A stretch of DNA of 64,000 nucleotides from JBLHKS01 sp047620505 (lineage in GTDB: Bacteria; Verrucomicrobiota; Verrucomicrobiia; Verrucomicrobiales; DEV007). Made by a program: the position numbers and the translations under genes. Below are positions 1 through 7,488 of this stretch, one piece after another. Within the stretch, counting starts at the first letter, position 1. Each line of letters starts with the position of its first letter. The notes beneath the pieces were generated by a model. The model searched no databases and had not been told where the DNA came from. It saw nothing but the letters and a program-made list of their open reading frames with translations. Location: contig JBLHKS010000006.1 in the NCBI GenBank assembly GCA_047620505.1, forward strand, positions 35,917 to 99,916, in the 5' to 3' direction.

Positions 1-1391
1 ATGCGCTGCCCCCCGACGGCACCAGCCGCGAGGACCGGTTCAGCCCCTGCAAACCAAAGCGGCTCAAACGAGCCCGTCGCGTCAAAAACGCTCGTCTGAG
101 TTAACGCGAGTCGTGAGCTACTGACTCGGAAGAGCACCGGGTGGTCTTCGTTTGTCGGCCGGATTTCATCGTGCGGAACGCCCGTGGTCAGCGGGATCGC
201 CCGGATCGGGCCGAGCTGACGCGGCGGGTTCATCACGATCGCCGGAATGTCGTTAGGCCATTCGTCCGGCAACCAGCCGTCGAAGATCGCGACGTCGACA
301 TCGTTCATCGGCCACTTGTCAGGCTCGACGCCCCAGATTTGGACCTCGCCTTGCTTCACCAATGCCTGGAGAGCGAGTTGCGTGAACGGGTCCTGCTTAT
401 CTTTCTCGGCAACTCGCGCTACGACGATCGGTCGAGTTTCCGGTAGCGGGACGAGGATCGAATTGTCGAGCGGCAAGCAGTCTTTTTCGGCGACGAGCGT
501 CAACTGCAAGAGCTGCTCGGTAGCGCCGTCGATCGGAATTTCGAAACCCGAACGCTCACCGGGTTCGAGCTTGAATTGCCGCGGTGGCAGGAAAACTCCG
601 CCGACCCTGACTTCGATCGAACCCTCGACCGCTTCGGGCGCGGCCTCGTTGCAGGCGACCTGAAGAAAGGCGGTGAAGCGCGAACTCTGCAGCGGGAGTT
701 TGCGGATTTGAAACGCCGTGAAGCCGACGTTTGTGGTATTTTCTAAGCCCGCCGGAATTTGAACCAGCTTCACGCCCTCCGGCAGCGCCGTTGCGTCAGC
801 AGCTGCTGGGTCATCGGTCACGTGCCAGACCTCAGCAGGCGTTTCCAGTTTCGCCAACGTCCTCGCCGTTTCAAGCGCCGCGTCGAGGTTCTGCGAAACT
901 GGCCTGACCTCGATCTTGTCCAGTTCAGCCAGCAGCGATCTACGTTTCAGCGTTCGGGGCTGGACGATGTGCGGCCGGGAATCGTAAACGATCAGCGAAA
1001 CGCCGACCGCCTCGCTCAAACCCGCGAGCCGATTTTGAATCTGGGCTTTCGCGACGTCCATCCGGGTTTGTCCAGATTTGTCCGTCGCCGCCATCGACGC
1101 TGAGCGATCAAGCAGGATCACAACGTTTCGCGTGTCGTCCGTCACCGGCGAAAAAACGATCCGCGACAGCGCCGAAACGCCTCCTAACAAAAGCAGAAGT
1201 GTCAAAATCAGCGAGAGAATCCGTTTCAGTCGCCGCAGCCAGGCCGATTCCTGGTGCTCGCGCGCAAGCGACTTGAAAAAGACGAGCGTGCTGACGCTGA
1301 CTGTCTTTGAACGCCGCCGGAAAAGGTAGAGCGCGATCGGAATGATCGCGAGCAGGCCTAACCACCAGAATTGAGGAGCGAGCGACTGCAT
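1..1391 (-). CDS. BatA-like von Willebrand factor A membrane protein (3' end outside window)
   Basis: The frame stays open from an ATG at 1391 to the window edge, giving about 463 residues without the C-terminus. A hydrophobic segment at about residues 7-24 followed by three arginines (LYLFRRR) is the hallmark of the BatA N-terminal domain. A second membrane segment spans about residues 58-75. A VWA domain follows, with a DxSxS metal-site motif (DRSASM, D95). Such proteins are inner-membrane partners of MoxR ATPases and DUF58 proteins. The gene starts 12 bp after the DUF58 stop codon, so the two are probably cotranscribed. It carries one perfect copy of the iterated palindrome at 797, read as PAAAD. 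The family call is firm; the substrate or client is unknown. Confidence 0.85.
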   Translation of the reverse strand, partial: MQSLAPQFWWLGLLAIIPIALYLFRRRSKTVSVSTLVFFKSLAREHQESAWLRRLKRILSLILTLLLLLGGVSALSRIVFSPVTDDTRNVVILLDRSASMAATDKSGQTRMDVAKAQIQNRLAGLSEAVGVSLIVYDSRPHIVQPRTLKRRSLLAELDKIEVRPVSQNLDAALETARTLAKLETPAEVWHVTDDPAAADATALPEGVKLVQIPAGLENTTNVGFTAFQIRKLPLQSSRFTAFLQVACNEAAPEAVEGSIEVRVGGVFLPPRQFKLEPGERSGFEIPIDGATEQLLQLTLVAEKDCLPLDNSILVPLPETRPIVVARVAEKDKQDPFTQLALQALVKQGEVQIWGVEPDKWPMNDVDVAIFDGWLPDEWPNDIPAIVMNPPRQLGPIRAIPLTTGVPHDEIRPTNEDHPVLFRVSSSRLALTQTSVFDATGSFEPLWFAGAEPVLAAGAVGGQR

Positions 1392-1403
1392 TTTTGAAAT
1401 CAA

Positions 1404-2327
1404 TCAGGCGTTCCCAGCCAGCGCAGACCCGCGCGAGAGCAGTGTCAGGAAAAGGTCTTCGAAGGATCCATCGGTCGACCACTGCATGTAGTCGATCTGT
1501 CGCGCAACGCATTCGCGCTCGATCGTTTTCAGGAAATTTTCATACGTTTCGACATAACGTTTCAACTCGCGCTTTGTGAACCAGAGTTTGCGGGCTTCGT
1601 TTGTTTCGACATCGACGAGCTGAATCTCACCTTCGAGGTCAGGCTTGCGCTCCCACGGATGAACGATCTGAATCATGTGGATCTCGCCAGGCCAGGCGAC
1701 CGCGTGCCGCATCGCCTCTTTCGCTGATTCGAGATCCTGTCCGTAGAGATCAGACAGCATGAAAATGATTCCGTAGCGGCGACGACTCGGCTTGAAATTG
1801 CGAAAGCACTGACGGAGCTGCGTCGTTCCGCCGAACTCCAGTTTAGAAAGGTAATCGATGATGCGTTTGATGTTTCCCTGGCCCTTCAGCGGCGGCATCG
1901 AGTCGACTACCTGATCGCTCATCGAATAAAGTGAAACGCGGTGTTGGCTGATCAGTCCGAGGTAGCCCAAGGCGACGGCGAGGCGTTGCGCGTTCAATTT
2001 CTTCTCCTTGAACGGCTCAACCATCGAGGCGCTCGTATCGATAACGATGTGGATGTGGAATTCCTGAATTTCTTCGTAGAGCCTCACGAAAAGTTTCTCG
2101 AGCCTGGCGTAAAGCCGCCAATCGATACTCCGATAGTCGTCGTTAGGCGTGTAGCTGCGGTAGTCCTTGAATTCGCGGGTGTAGCCGGTGGCAGGAGTGG
2201 ATTGAAGGCCTTTTTTTCTTAGTTTTTTGCGTTTCCGAAGGCGCAGGAACATCGCGCGGAGGCGCTCAAGGAACTTCGGGTCGAAAAGGTCCTCGGTCTC
2301 GGTTTTCTTGGATGTTGGGAGCGCCAT
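1404..2327 (-). CDS. DUF58 family protein
   Basis: This 307-residue protein has the DUF58 core: a basic N-terminal stretch, then TREFKDYRSYTPNDDYRSIDWRL at about residues 50-72, which matches the family's EF..R.Y.PGDD.R.IDWR signature. A VWA-like strand with IDTSASM follows. DUF58 proteins act with MoxR AAA+ ATPases and BatA-type VWA proteins, probably in folding, assembly or activation of envelope proteins; the exact job is unknown. It starts 4 bp after the stop of the TPR/PQQ gene and ends 12 bp before the BatA-like gene, so the three form an operon. It contains no copy of the iterated palindrome. Confidence 0.88.
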   Translation of the reverse strand: MALPTSKKTETEDLFDPKFLERLRAMFLRLRKRKKLRKKGLQSTPATGYTREFKDYRSYTPNDDYRSIDWRLYARLEKLFVRLYEEIQEFHIHIVIDTSASMVEPFKEKKLNAQRLAVALGYLGLISQHRVSLYSMSDQVVDSMPPLKGQGNIKRIIDYLSKLEFGGTTQLRQCFRNFKPSRRRYGIIFMLSDLYGQDLESAKEAMRHAVAWPGEIHMIQIVHPWERKPDLEGEIQLVDVETNEARKLWFTKRELKRYVETYENFLKTIERECVARQIDYMQWSTDGSFEDLFLTLLSRGSALAGNA

Positions 2328-2331
2328 AATT

Positions 2332-5300
2332 CTAACGAGCAGCTACAGCTTCGCGCGGGCCAAGCGCTGCGATCGAGTTTTGTCCGACTAACACAAACAG
2401 AAATTCGCCTTCGGCCGCAGATCGGATCGGATAGCAGATCTCAGCAGCTGCTGAGTTGATCGCGACGCCTTGGCGGAAAAGCTTGGGCTCAACCGGGGCT
2501 TGAAATCCGTCGTGCTTGACGGCGTAACCCGCGAGAGCTGCCGGCCACGGCTGATCGAAAACACGGCGACCGGAGTTGAGATTCCAGCAACGAAGTCCAG
2601 CCGCTGAAACTGCGTAAACTCGGTGCCCCGCGACGAACGCTTCACCGCCGCCAGTGGCCAACGAACGGCGTTGGCCAGTCGAAAGATCGATGATCGAGAC
2701 TTCCTTTTCAGCTGCGAAAACCGCTTTCGTTCCGGCGCTACCGAGGAAGAGGCCTTCGACTTCAACTCTGCCCGCAGCTAGCGGCAAATCGAGCGACAGC
2801 GCCTCGATTCCGGCGTCGTTCATCAAAAGGAGTTTCCGCCCGGCCAGAGTCGCGAATCGCGGCTGTCCATCCTGACGAGTCGCCCACTGAACGGCAGGCG
2901 CGACTAACGAAAACGCGTTGAGGGACTCGGCGCGTTCAGCGAGGTGATCGACGAATCTGGTTTGCGATTTGGACAGCGCGCCCGAAAGCAGCGCAGCGGT
3001 CGATTCCTCGGCTTGGGAATGAAGGAAGAGCGGAAACTGCGCGGTGCGGCTGCCTGCAAATTCCCAGAGCGTTTCACCGGTTCGCGAATCGAGAATCAGA
3101 CTGACATCACCAAAAATCATCATCCGTTCCACGCCAAAACTCGCGCCGGAATTCAAAGCGGCTTTGACTCCGCTCGAATCAGCTGTCAGGCGGCGTTTCC
3201 AGATGAGTTTGCCGGTTTCCGCGTTGACGGCGGCGGCGATGTTTGAATCTGGATCGAAGCAAAGAACGCGGTCGCCGAGCACGGCGCAATCCGGCGTCGC
3301 GGTTGACGAAGCCGACTGAACCGCCTCGAGAATCGGAGCCGTCCAGACGGTCTCGCCGGTTTCTACTTCGATGCTCCGCAAACTGGATCCATCCACGATC
3401 ACGACGCGATTTCCGCGTGGATCCAGCGCGAGCCTGGGCGGCCGATGTACGTGCTCAATCGTAGGCGGAGCTTGCAACTGCTGGCCGATCGTCTGGGCGT
3501 TGACCGTGCCGCCTGTGATCACGATATTTCCGCTACTCTGAATCGTAAGATTGTTTCCGCTGACTGAAATCGTCGTCCCGCTTCCCCCGATTTGAGTTCC
3601 GGACTGCGGCGTCGATTTCAGTTGTGGCGCGGTTCCGGTCCGCCGCCAGACGAGCTTGCCGGTTTCGCGCTCGACGCAATAAATTGAGCGGCGATTATCG
3701 AGAATCACAACGCGTTCTCCAGCCGGTTGAATCTGGACGATCGTCGAGCCCGGATCAGTTTCGAATCCCCAGCGCATCGCGAGCGCGTCGGACAAATTTG
3801 TGGTTTCGGTAGGCTCGATCGGTGCCGGTTGCGGCGGCTCCTTCAAAAGGCGTTCGGCAGCACCGAGACTGATCGCCAGTCCGTCTGGAAATTGGATCAT
3901 CGGCTCCTTTGCCGAACTCAGCAGCTGCTGGACGGCCTGGTCGCGAGCTTCGGTCTGGCCGAGGCGATTAAGAATGAAAGCGCGGGCCCAGAGCGACCAA
4001 AGTCGGTCCTCACCGCCGACGTTTCGATCCAGCGAATTGAGCAGGTTCGTTGCCGTCCCGAAATCCTCGGCATCGAGCGCCCGAGCGATCGAACGCCAGA
4101 ACGAATCACCGAGGTGACGTCGAAGCTGAGCCACGGTTTCGTCGTTCAAGCTCAGGTTTTCGATTCCTTCGAGCAGCTGCCGCGCGACGACACGGAATTC
4201 GGCTTCGTCGCCGGTCGCGGCGAGGAGATTCAGGAGTTTTTCCCAGTGACTTCGATTTGCCGATTCGATGCTTGTCAGGCGACGGAGCGCGGTCATCGCG
4301 GGAGTCGCCAGATCGAATTTGAGAAAGACGGGCACGGCTTCCTTAAGGATCGCGACGTCGGCAACGCGGCTCAAATCGGCGGCCGCGAGGAGCTGGCGCG
4401 CGAGATCTGGACGCTGGTTGAAATTATATAGCAGACCGAGTTTCAAATTGTAGGCTTCGGCATTTCCGGGATCCTCAGCCAGCAACGACTTGAGCTGTGA
4501 CTCGACTTCGAGCGAATAGGCCGGGTCATTCGAGAGCGTCCGGACGAGCAGCTGCCGAATCTGGATTCTCAGCCCGTCAGGCAGGTTTCCGGCGTCGAGC
4601 TGGCTGCGAAGGAGGAGCGCAACGCGATCGCGCTGGCGATTCAGCTCGCCCGCTTCGCAGAGGCTGAGGAAGCGCTCGATTTGCTCAGCCGTCCAGGTTT
4701 CGGCCGAGCCGAGAAGTTCGGTTTGCTCCGAATCGAAGAACAAATCCGCTCGGTCGAATTCTGCGTTGAATTTCATTCCGGCTTCGATCCACTGGCGGTA
4801 GCGAGCTCCGGTGTCGGCGAGATCGCGGGCTTCAGTCAGCAGCTGCTGGCCGGTTCGCTGATCGCCCATCCGGCCTAACACGTCGACCAATCGGAGTTTG
4901 AGATCGAGGTTCTTTTCATCCTCGGCCATCCGCGTTTCGAGCGCGTTGCGGGCTTCGGTCAGGAAATCCTGCGTGGCTAAAAACTGGACGAAGTCGAAGA
5001 AATTTTCGATCTCCGCTTTGGCGACATCGACGTCGGCGACGAGCTGGCGAGCGGATTCGCGCTTGCTGACGGCGAGGTAGGCCTCGGCAAGTTCGCGGCG
5101 AACGTCGAGACGATCGGGCGCTTGCTCGACGACGGTTTCGAAGATCGGAACGGCTTCGGAGGCGAGGTTCATCCGGCGCAGAAATCGGCCGAGATCCAGC
5201 TGCTGCGCGATTTTTTCATCTCCACCGAGTTTGTCGAGAACGGCACCGAGTTCGGCCATCGCAACATCGCGGTCACCGGCGAGAAATAATGTCTTAGCTA

Positions 5301-6492
5301 GTCGGTAACGCAGGTCGCCGCGATCCGGATATTCTTTAAGTCGAGCTTCGAGGAAAGAGATCGTCGCGTCGTCGTCGTTCAGGCGTTCGAGCAGGTCGAG
5401 GGCCCGCTGTTCGAGAGCTTCGACGTGCGGCAGCTGCTGGCTGGCTTCGGTCAGGATTTTCGCGGCTTCGCGGCGGAGTCCGGTTGCTTCGAGCAGCTCG
5501 ACGAGGTCAAGCGCGGCCCCGGCGGTGGGCTCGGCTTCGTAGCGCGCACGAACGGCCTTCAGCATCGATTCGCGCGCGGCGTTTGACTCTAACAAATGCA
5601 CTCGGAGCGACATGATTTCGCCGCGCCGCCAGTAGTCGGGAGCGACTTTGGCGAGGAGCTCGTCGAGCCGTTGGCCGGCGGCTTCGGAGCGGTCGAGCCC
5701 GGCCTCCATTTTGGCGGCGAGGATCTGCAGATCGACGCCGATTTCAGGCGCTGGGCTGAGCTGTTCGGCCAGCGTGATCGCTTCAAGGCCGAGGAGGTGA
5801 AAGCCGTAGCGCTGCATTTTTTCCGCAAGCGCGCGGAGAGCATCGAGGTCGTCTTTGGACTGGTCGCGGAGGGCGGCGAGGTGCTTTTCAGCGATGGCGC
5901 GATCGTCAGCGGCGTCGGCTTCTTCAAGAAGAATGTCTAACCAAGCGAGTTTGCGCTCGGGGCGGGTTTCCAAGTCGATTGCATTGCTCAAAGATTCGAG
6001 CGCGGCGGGATCGGAGTCGGTCAGCAGCTGCTCGAATTGGAGAAATCGAATGAAAGCGAATTCCCCATGCTGGCGCGCGGCCTGGCCGATGAGGGCTTCG
6101 GCCTGCGGATCGCGGAGTTCGCGGTAAACGCGGATCAGAACGGCCTTGGCTCCGGCGTCGGCCGGGTACTGAGCGATGTGGGATTCGTAGAGGCCTTTTA
6201 GCTCGGCGACGCGGTTTTCGCCACGGTAGAGATCGACGAGTTTTTCCAGCGGAGCGGTTAGCGAAGGATCGTAGTGGAGAGCCGTTCGGTAGGCCGCGCT
6301 CTGCTCGTCGAATGGCGTTTGTTCCCGCTCTTGAGCCGCCAGCGGAAGCGCCAGGAGAAGCAAGGCCGCCGAAAACAGACCGACCGCGGGTTGAAACCCA
6401 CGGCTACGATGCGCGGTCGCCACGCGACGGCGAACGGGAATCGCTTCTGGATTCCGTTCGATGATTTTGCGCATACGTTTTTTCCAACTCAT
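2332..6492 (-). CDS. Giant TPR-repeat plus PQQ-like beta-propeller envelope protein
   Basis: From the ATG at 6492 this is about 1386 residues; a longer GTG start at 6531 is possible but would run into the upstream 42-bp repeat. A hydrophobic segment at about residues 36-53 ending LPLAAQ looks like a signal anchor or long signal peptide. Residues about 60-850 are helical TPR-like repeats (YRTALHYDPSL, AEAYNLKLGLLYN). The C-terminal third carries repeated PQQ-type blades (CVERETGKLVWRR, VETGETVWTA, NAETGKLIWKRR, DSRTGETLWEF). It heads the operon with DUF58 and the BatA-like protein, which suggests a scaffold or client of that system. It holds three perfect and two near copies of the iterated palindrome. 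Part of the N-terminus (RSRGFQPAV) is encoded by a hairpin repeat. Confidence 0.8.
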   Translation of the reverse strand: MSWKKRMRKIIERNPEAIPVRRRVATAHRSRGFQPAVGLFSAALLLLALPLAAQEREQTPFDEQSAAYRTALHYDPSLTAPLEKLVDLYRGENRVAELKGLYESHIAQYPADAGAKAVLIRVYRELRDPQAEALIGQAARQHGEFAFIRFLQFEQLLTDSDPAALESLSNAIDLETRPERKLAWLDILLEEADAADDRAIAEKHLAALRDQSKDDLDALRALAEKMQRYGFHLLGLEAITLAEQLSPAPEIGVDLQILAAKMEAGLDRSEAAGQRLDELLAKVAPDYWRRGEIMSLRVHLLESNAARESMLKAVRARYEAEPTAGAALDLVELLEATGLRREAAKILTEASQQLPHVEALEQRALDLLERLNDDDATISFLEARLKEYPDRGDLRYRLAKTLFLAGDRDVAMAELGAVLDKLGGDEKIAQQLDLGRFLRRMNLASEAVPIFETVVEQAPDRLDVRRELAEAYLAVSKRESARQLVADVDVAKAEIENFFDFVQFLATQDFLTEARNALETRMAEDEKNLDLKLRLVDVLGRMGDQRTGQQLLTEARDLADTGARYRQWIEAGMKFNAEFDRADLFFDSEQTELLGSAETWTAEQIERFLSLCEAGELNRQRDRVALLLRSQLDAGNLPDGLRIQIRQLLVRTLSNDPAYSLEVESQLKSLLAEDPGNAEAYNLKLGLLYNFNQRPDLARQLLAAADLSRVADVAILKEAVPVFLKFDLATPAMTALRRLTSIESANRSHWEKLLNLLAATGDEAEFRVVARQLLEGIENLSLNDETVAQLRRHLGDSFWRSIARALDAEDFGTATNLLNSLDRNVGGEDRLWSLWARAFILNRLGQTEARDQAVQQLLSSAKEPMIQFPDGLAISLGAAERLLKEPPQPAPIEPTETTNLSDALAMRWGFETDPGSTIVQIQPAGERVVILDNRRSIYCVERETGKLVWRRTGTAPQLKSTPQSGTQIGGSGTTISVSGNNLTIQSSGNIVITGGTVNAQTIGQQLQAPPTIEHVHRPPRLALDPRGNRVVIVDGSSLRSIEVETGETVWTAPILEAVQSASSTATPDCAVLGDRVLCFDPDSNIAAAVNAETGKLIWKRRLTADSSGVKAALNSGASFGVERMMIFGDVSLILDSRTGETLWEFAGSRTAQFPLFLHSQAEESTAALLSGALSKSQTRFVDHLAERAESLNAFSLVAPAVQWATRQDGQPRFATLAGRKLLLMNDAGIEALSLDLPLAAGRVEVEGLFLGSAGTKAVFAAEKEVSIIDLSTGQRRSLATGGGEAFVAGHRVYAVSAAGLRCWNLNSGRRVFDQPWPAALAGYAVKHDGFQAPVEPKLFRQGVAINSAAAEICYPIRSAAEGEFLFVLVGQNSIAALGPREAVAAR
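6384..6403. repeat. GGGTT/AACCC hairpin inside the 5' end of the TPR/PQQ gene
   Basis: Arms at 6384-6392 and 6395-6403 pair with one mismatch around a 2-base loop. Similar GGGTT/AACCC arms form the hairpin cluster at 7318-7442. Read in frame it yields RGFQPAV, so a mobile hairpin may have become part of the coding sequence. That last step is inference. Confidence 0.45.
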
Positions 6493-6524
6493 TCGAGATC
6501 TGTGTCGCCGTTGCCGTCGCAAAG

Positions 6525-6566
6525 GTCGCACACACTGGGCGGGAAATCACTGGCGTCAAAGGCGGG
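6525..6566 (-). repeat. Upstream element, copy A (before the TPR/PQQ-DUF58-BatA operon)
   Basis: About 42 bp closely resemble 11597-11638, which lies just upstream of MoxR. On the gene strand both contain TTTGACGCC, then TTTCCCGCCC about 5 bp further, then GTGTG and CGAC. Copy A ends about 33 bp before the ATG at 6492. TTGACG resembles a -35 box, but no convincing -10 follows at the usual spacing. Promoter, leader element and dispersed repeat all remain possible. Confidence 0.5.
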
Positions 6567-6688
6567 TTCGAACCTCGAATCCACGAAAAATGCTCAACTG
6601 GCGGCCGCGGGGTGTTTTTTCACGCGAATGTAAAAGAATGCCGCGAATGTTGTTCTTGAAATCAACAAAGTCGACTTAACCATGAATC

Positions 6689-7297
6689 ATGGCGATTCGA
6701 CTCGGAGACCACATGCAAAGTGGAGTGATCGACAGCTCGATTCGCGGCAAGGTAACGGGCGAGCTGCGAATCGAAGGGCTCGAAAATCCAGTGACGCTGA
6801 ATCTTCAGGGCTATCCGCATCCCGATCTCGCCGGCTGCGTGCTGCGCTTTCGCAATCCCCGGTCGATGCCGGTCGACGAAGTTTATCGCGACGCGCTTCG
6901 GACCGATCACGTCGGTTATGCAGGCGACATCAGCGCCGCGCAGAAACGCCGGATTCCGCCTTACGACGACTGCTACGAAGATGTCAAAAGCGGCAAACTC
7001 GATCCCTCAATCTTTCCGTGGAAGAATATCCTCTACCTTGAATGGTTTGACGCCTACGCGGGGTCTCCGATCGAATTGAATCCGGAACTGGGTGCCCTCG
7101 CCGCGCGAATTCGCGATGGCGCCAAGGAATTCATGCAGCAGCTGCTGGATCTCAAAGAGAACGACGACCGCCCGCCGGAATCGGCGGAATGGTTCATCTT
7201 TTTCGTGAAAGCTCGAACCGCGGCGGATTTGCTGGCGCCGCTCTGGAAGCTCCGCGAAGGGCTCATCGAGCTGGCGTCGCAATTGCGCCGGATCTGA
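6689..7297 (+). CDS. Conserved hypothetical protein
   Basis: This is a 202-residue protein starting at ATG 6689, with no signal peptide or membrane segment. The N-terminal part (SSIRGKVTGELRIEGLENPVTLNLQG, then HPDLAGCVLRFRNP) is beta-rich and resembles an uncharacterised bacterial family I cannot name. The C-terminal part is helical and acidic and includes MQQLLD from a perfect copy of the iterated palindrome at 7136. It is the only plus-strand gene between the two halves of the MoxR/BatA system. It is convergent with the TIR-WD40 gene, with a hairpin cluster between them. No function is proposed. Confidence 0.65.
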   Translation: MAIRLGDHMQSGVIDSSIRGKVTGELRIEGLENPVTLNLQGYPHPDLAGCVLRFRNPRSMPVDEVYRDALRTDHVGYAGDISAAQKRRIPPYDDCYEDVKSGKLDPSIFPWKNILYLEWFDAYAGSPIELNPELGALAARIRDGAKEFMQQLLDLKENDDRPPESAEWFIFFVKARTAADLLAPLWKLREGLIELASQLRRI

Positions 7298-7317
7298 TCG
7301 AGCCTGGATTCGTCGTA

Positions 7318-7442
7318 GCATGGGTTGATCGTTTGAGGGCGCGCAGCGACTTCAAACGATAACCCGTGCCCGGTCGACCGGCCTCCCACGGGTTAACTGG
7401 CGATTCCTTCCGCTTCGCTCGGAATCGGAAGTCCAACCCGTG
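7318..7442. repeat. Hairpin cluster with alternating GGGTT / AACCC arms
   Basis: Arm 7318-7336 pairs with 7352-7369 over about 18 bp with one bulge and one mismatch around a 15-base loop. A third arm (CACGGGTT, 7387-7394) can pair with AACCCGTG at 7361-7368, enclosing the perfect palindrome CCGGTCGACCGG at 7370-7381. A fourth AACCCGTG lies at 7435-7442. It sits between convergent genes, so a bidirectional terminator or a REP-like element would both fit. There is no T-run. Confidence 0.6.
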
Positions 7443-7488
7443 CTACTACCGAATCGGTCGGGAAGGAGTCGAGGGAAAAATCCCCAAC

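Noticed and set aside
4173..4555. Two further GCAGCTGC octamers (4173 and 4548) as palindrome copies
   Set aside because: They keep only the central eight bases, with CCG following; too degenerate to count without a genome-wide matrix.
6560..6595. GGGTTCGAACC resembling a tRNA T-arm
   Set aside because: No matching acceptor, anticodon or D arms surround it; the stem does not close properly.
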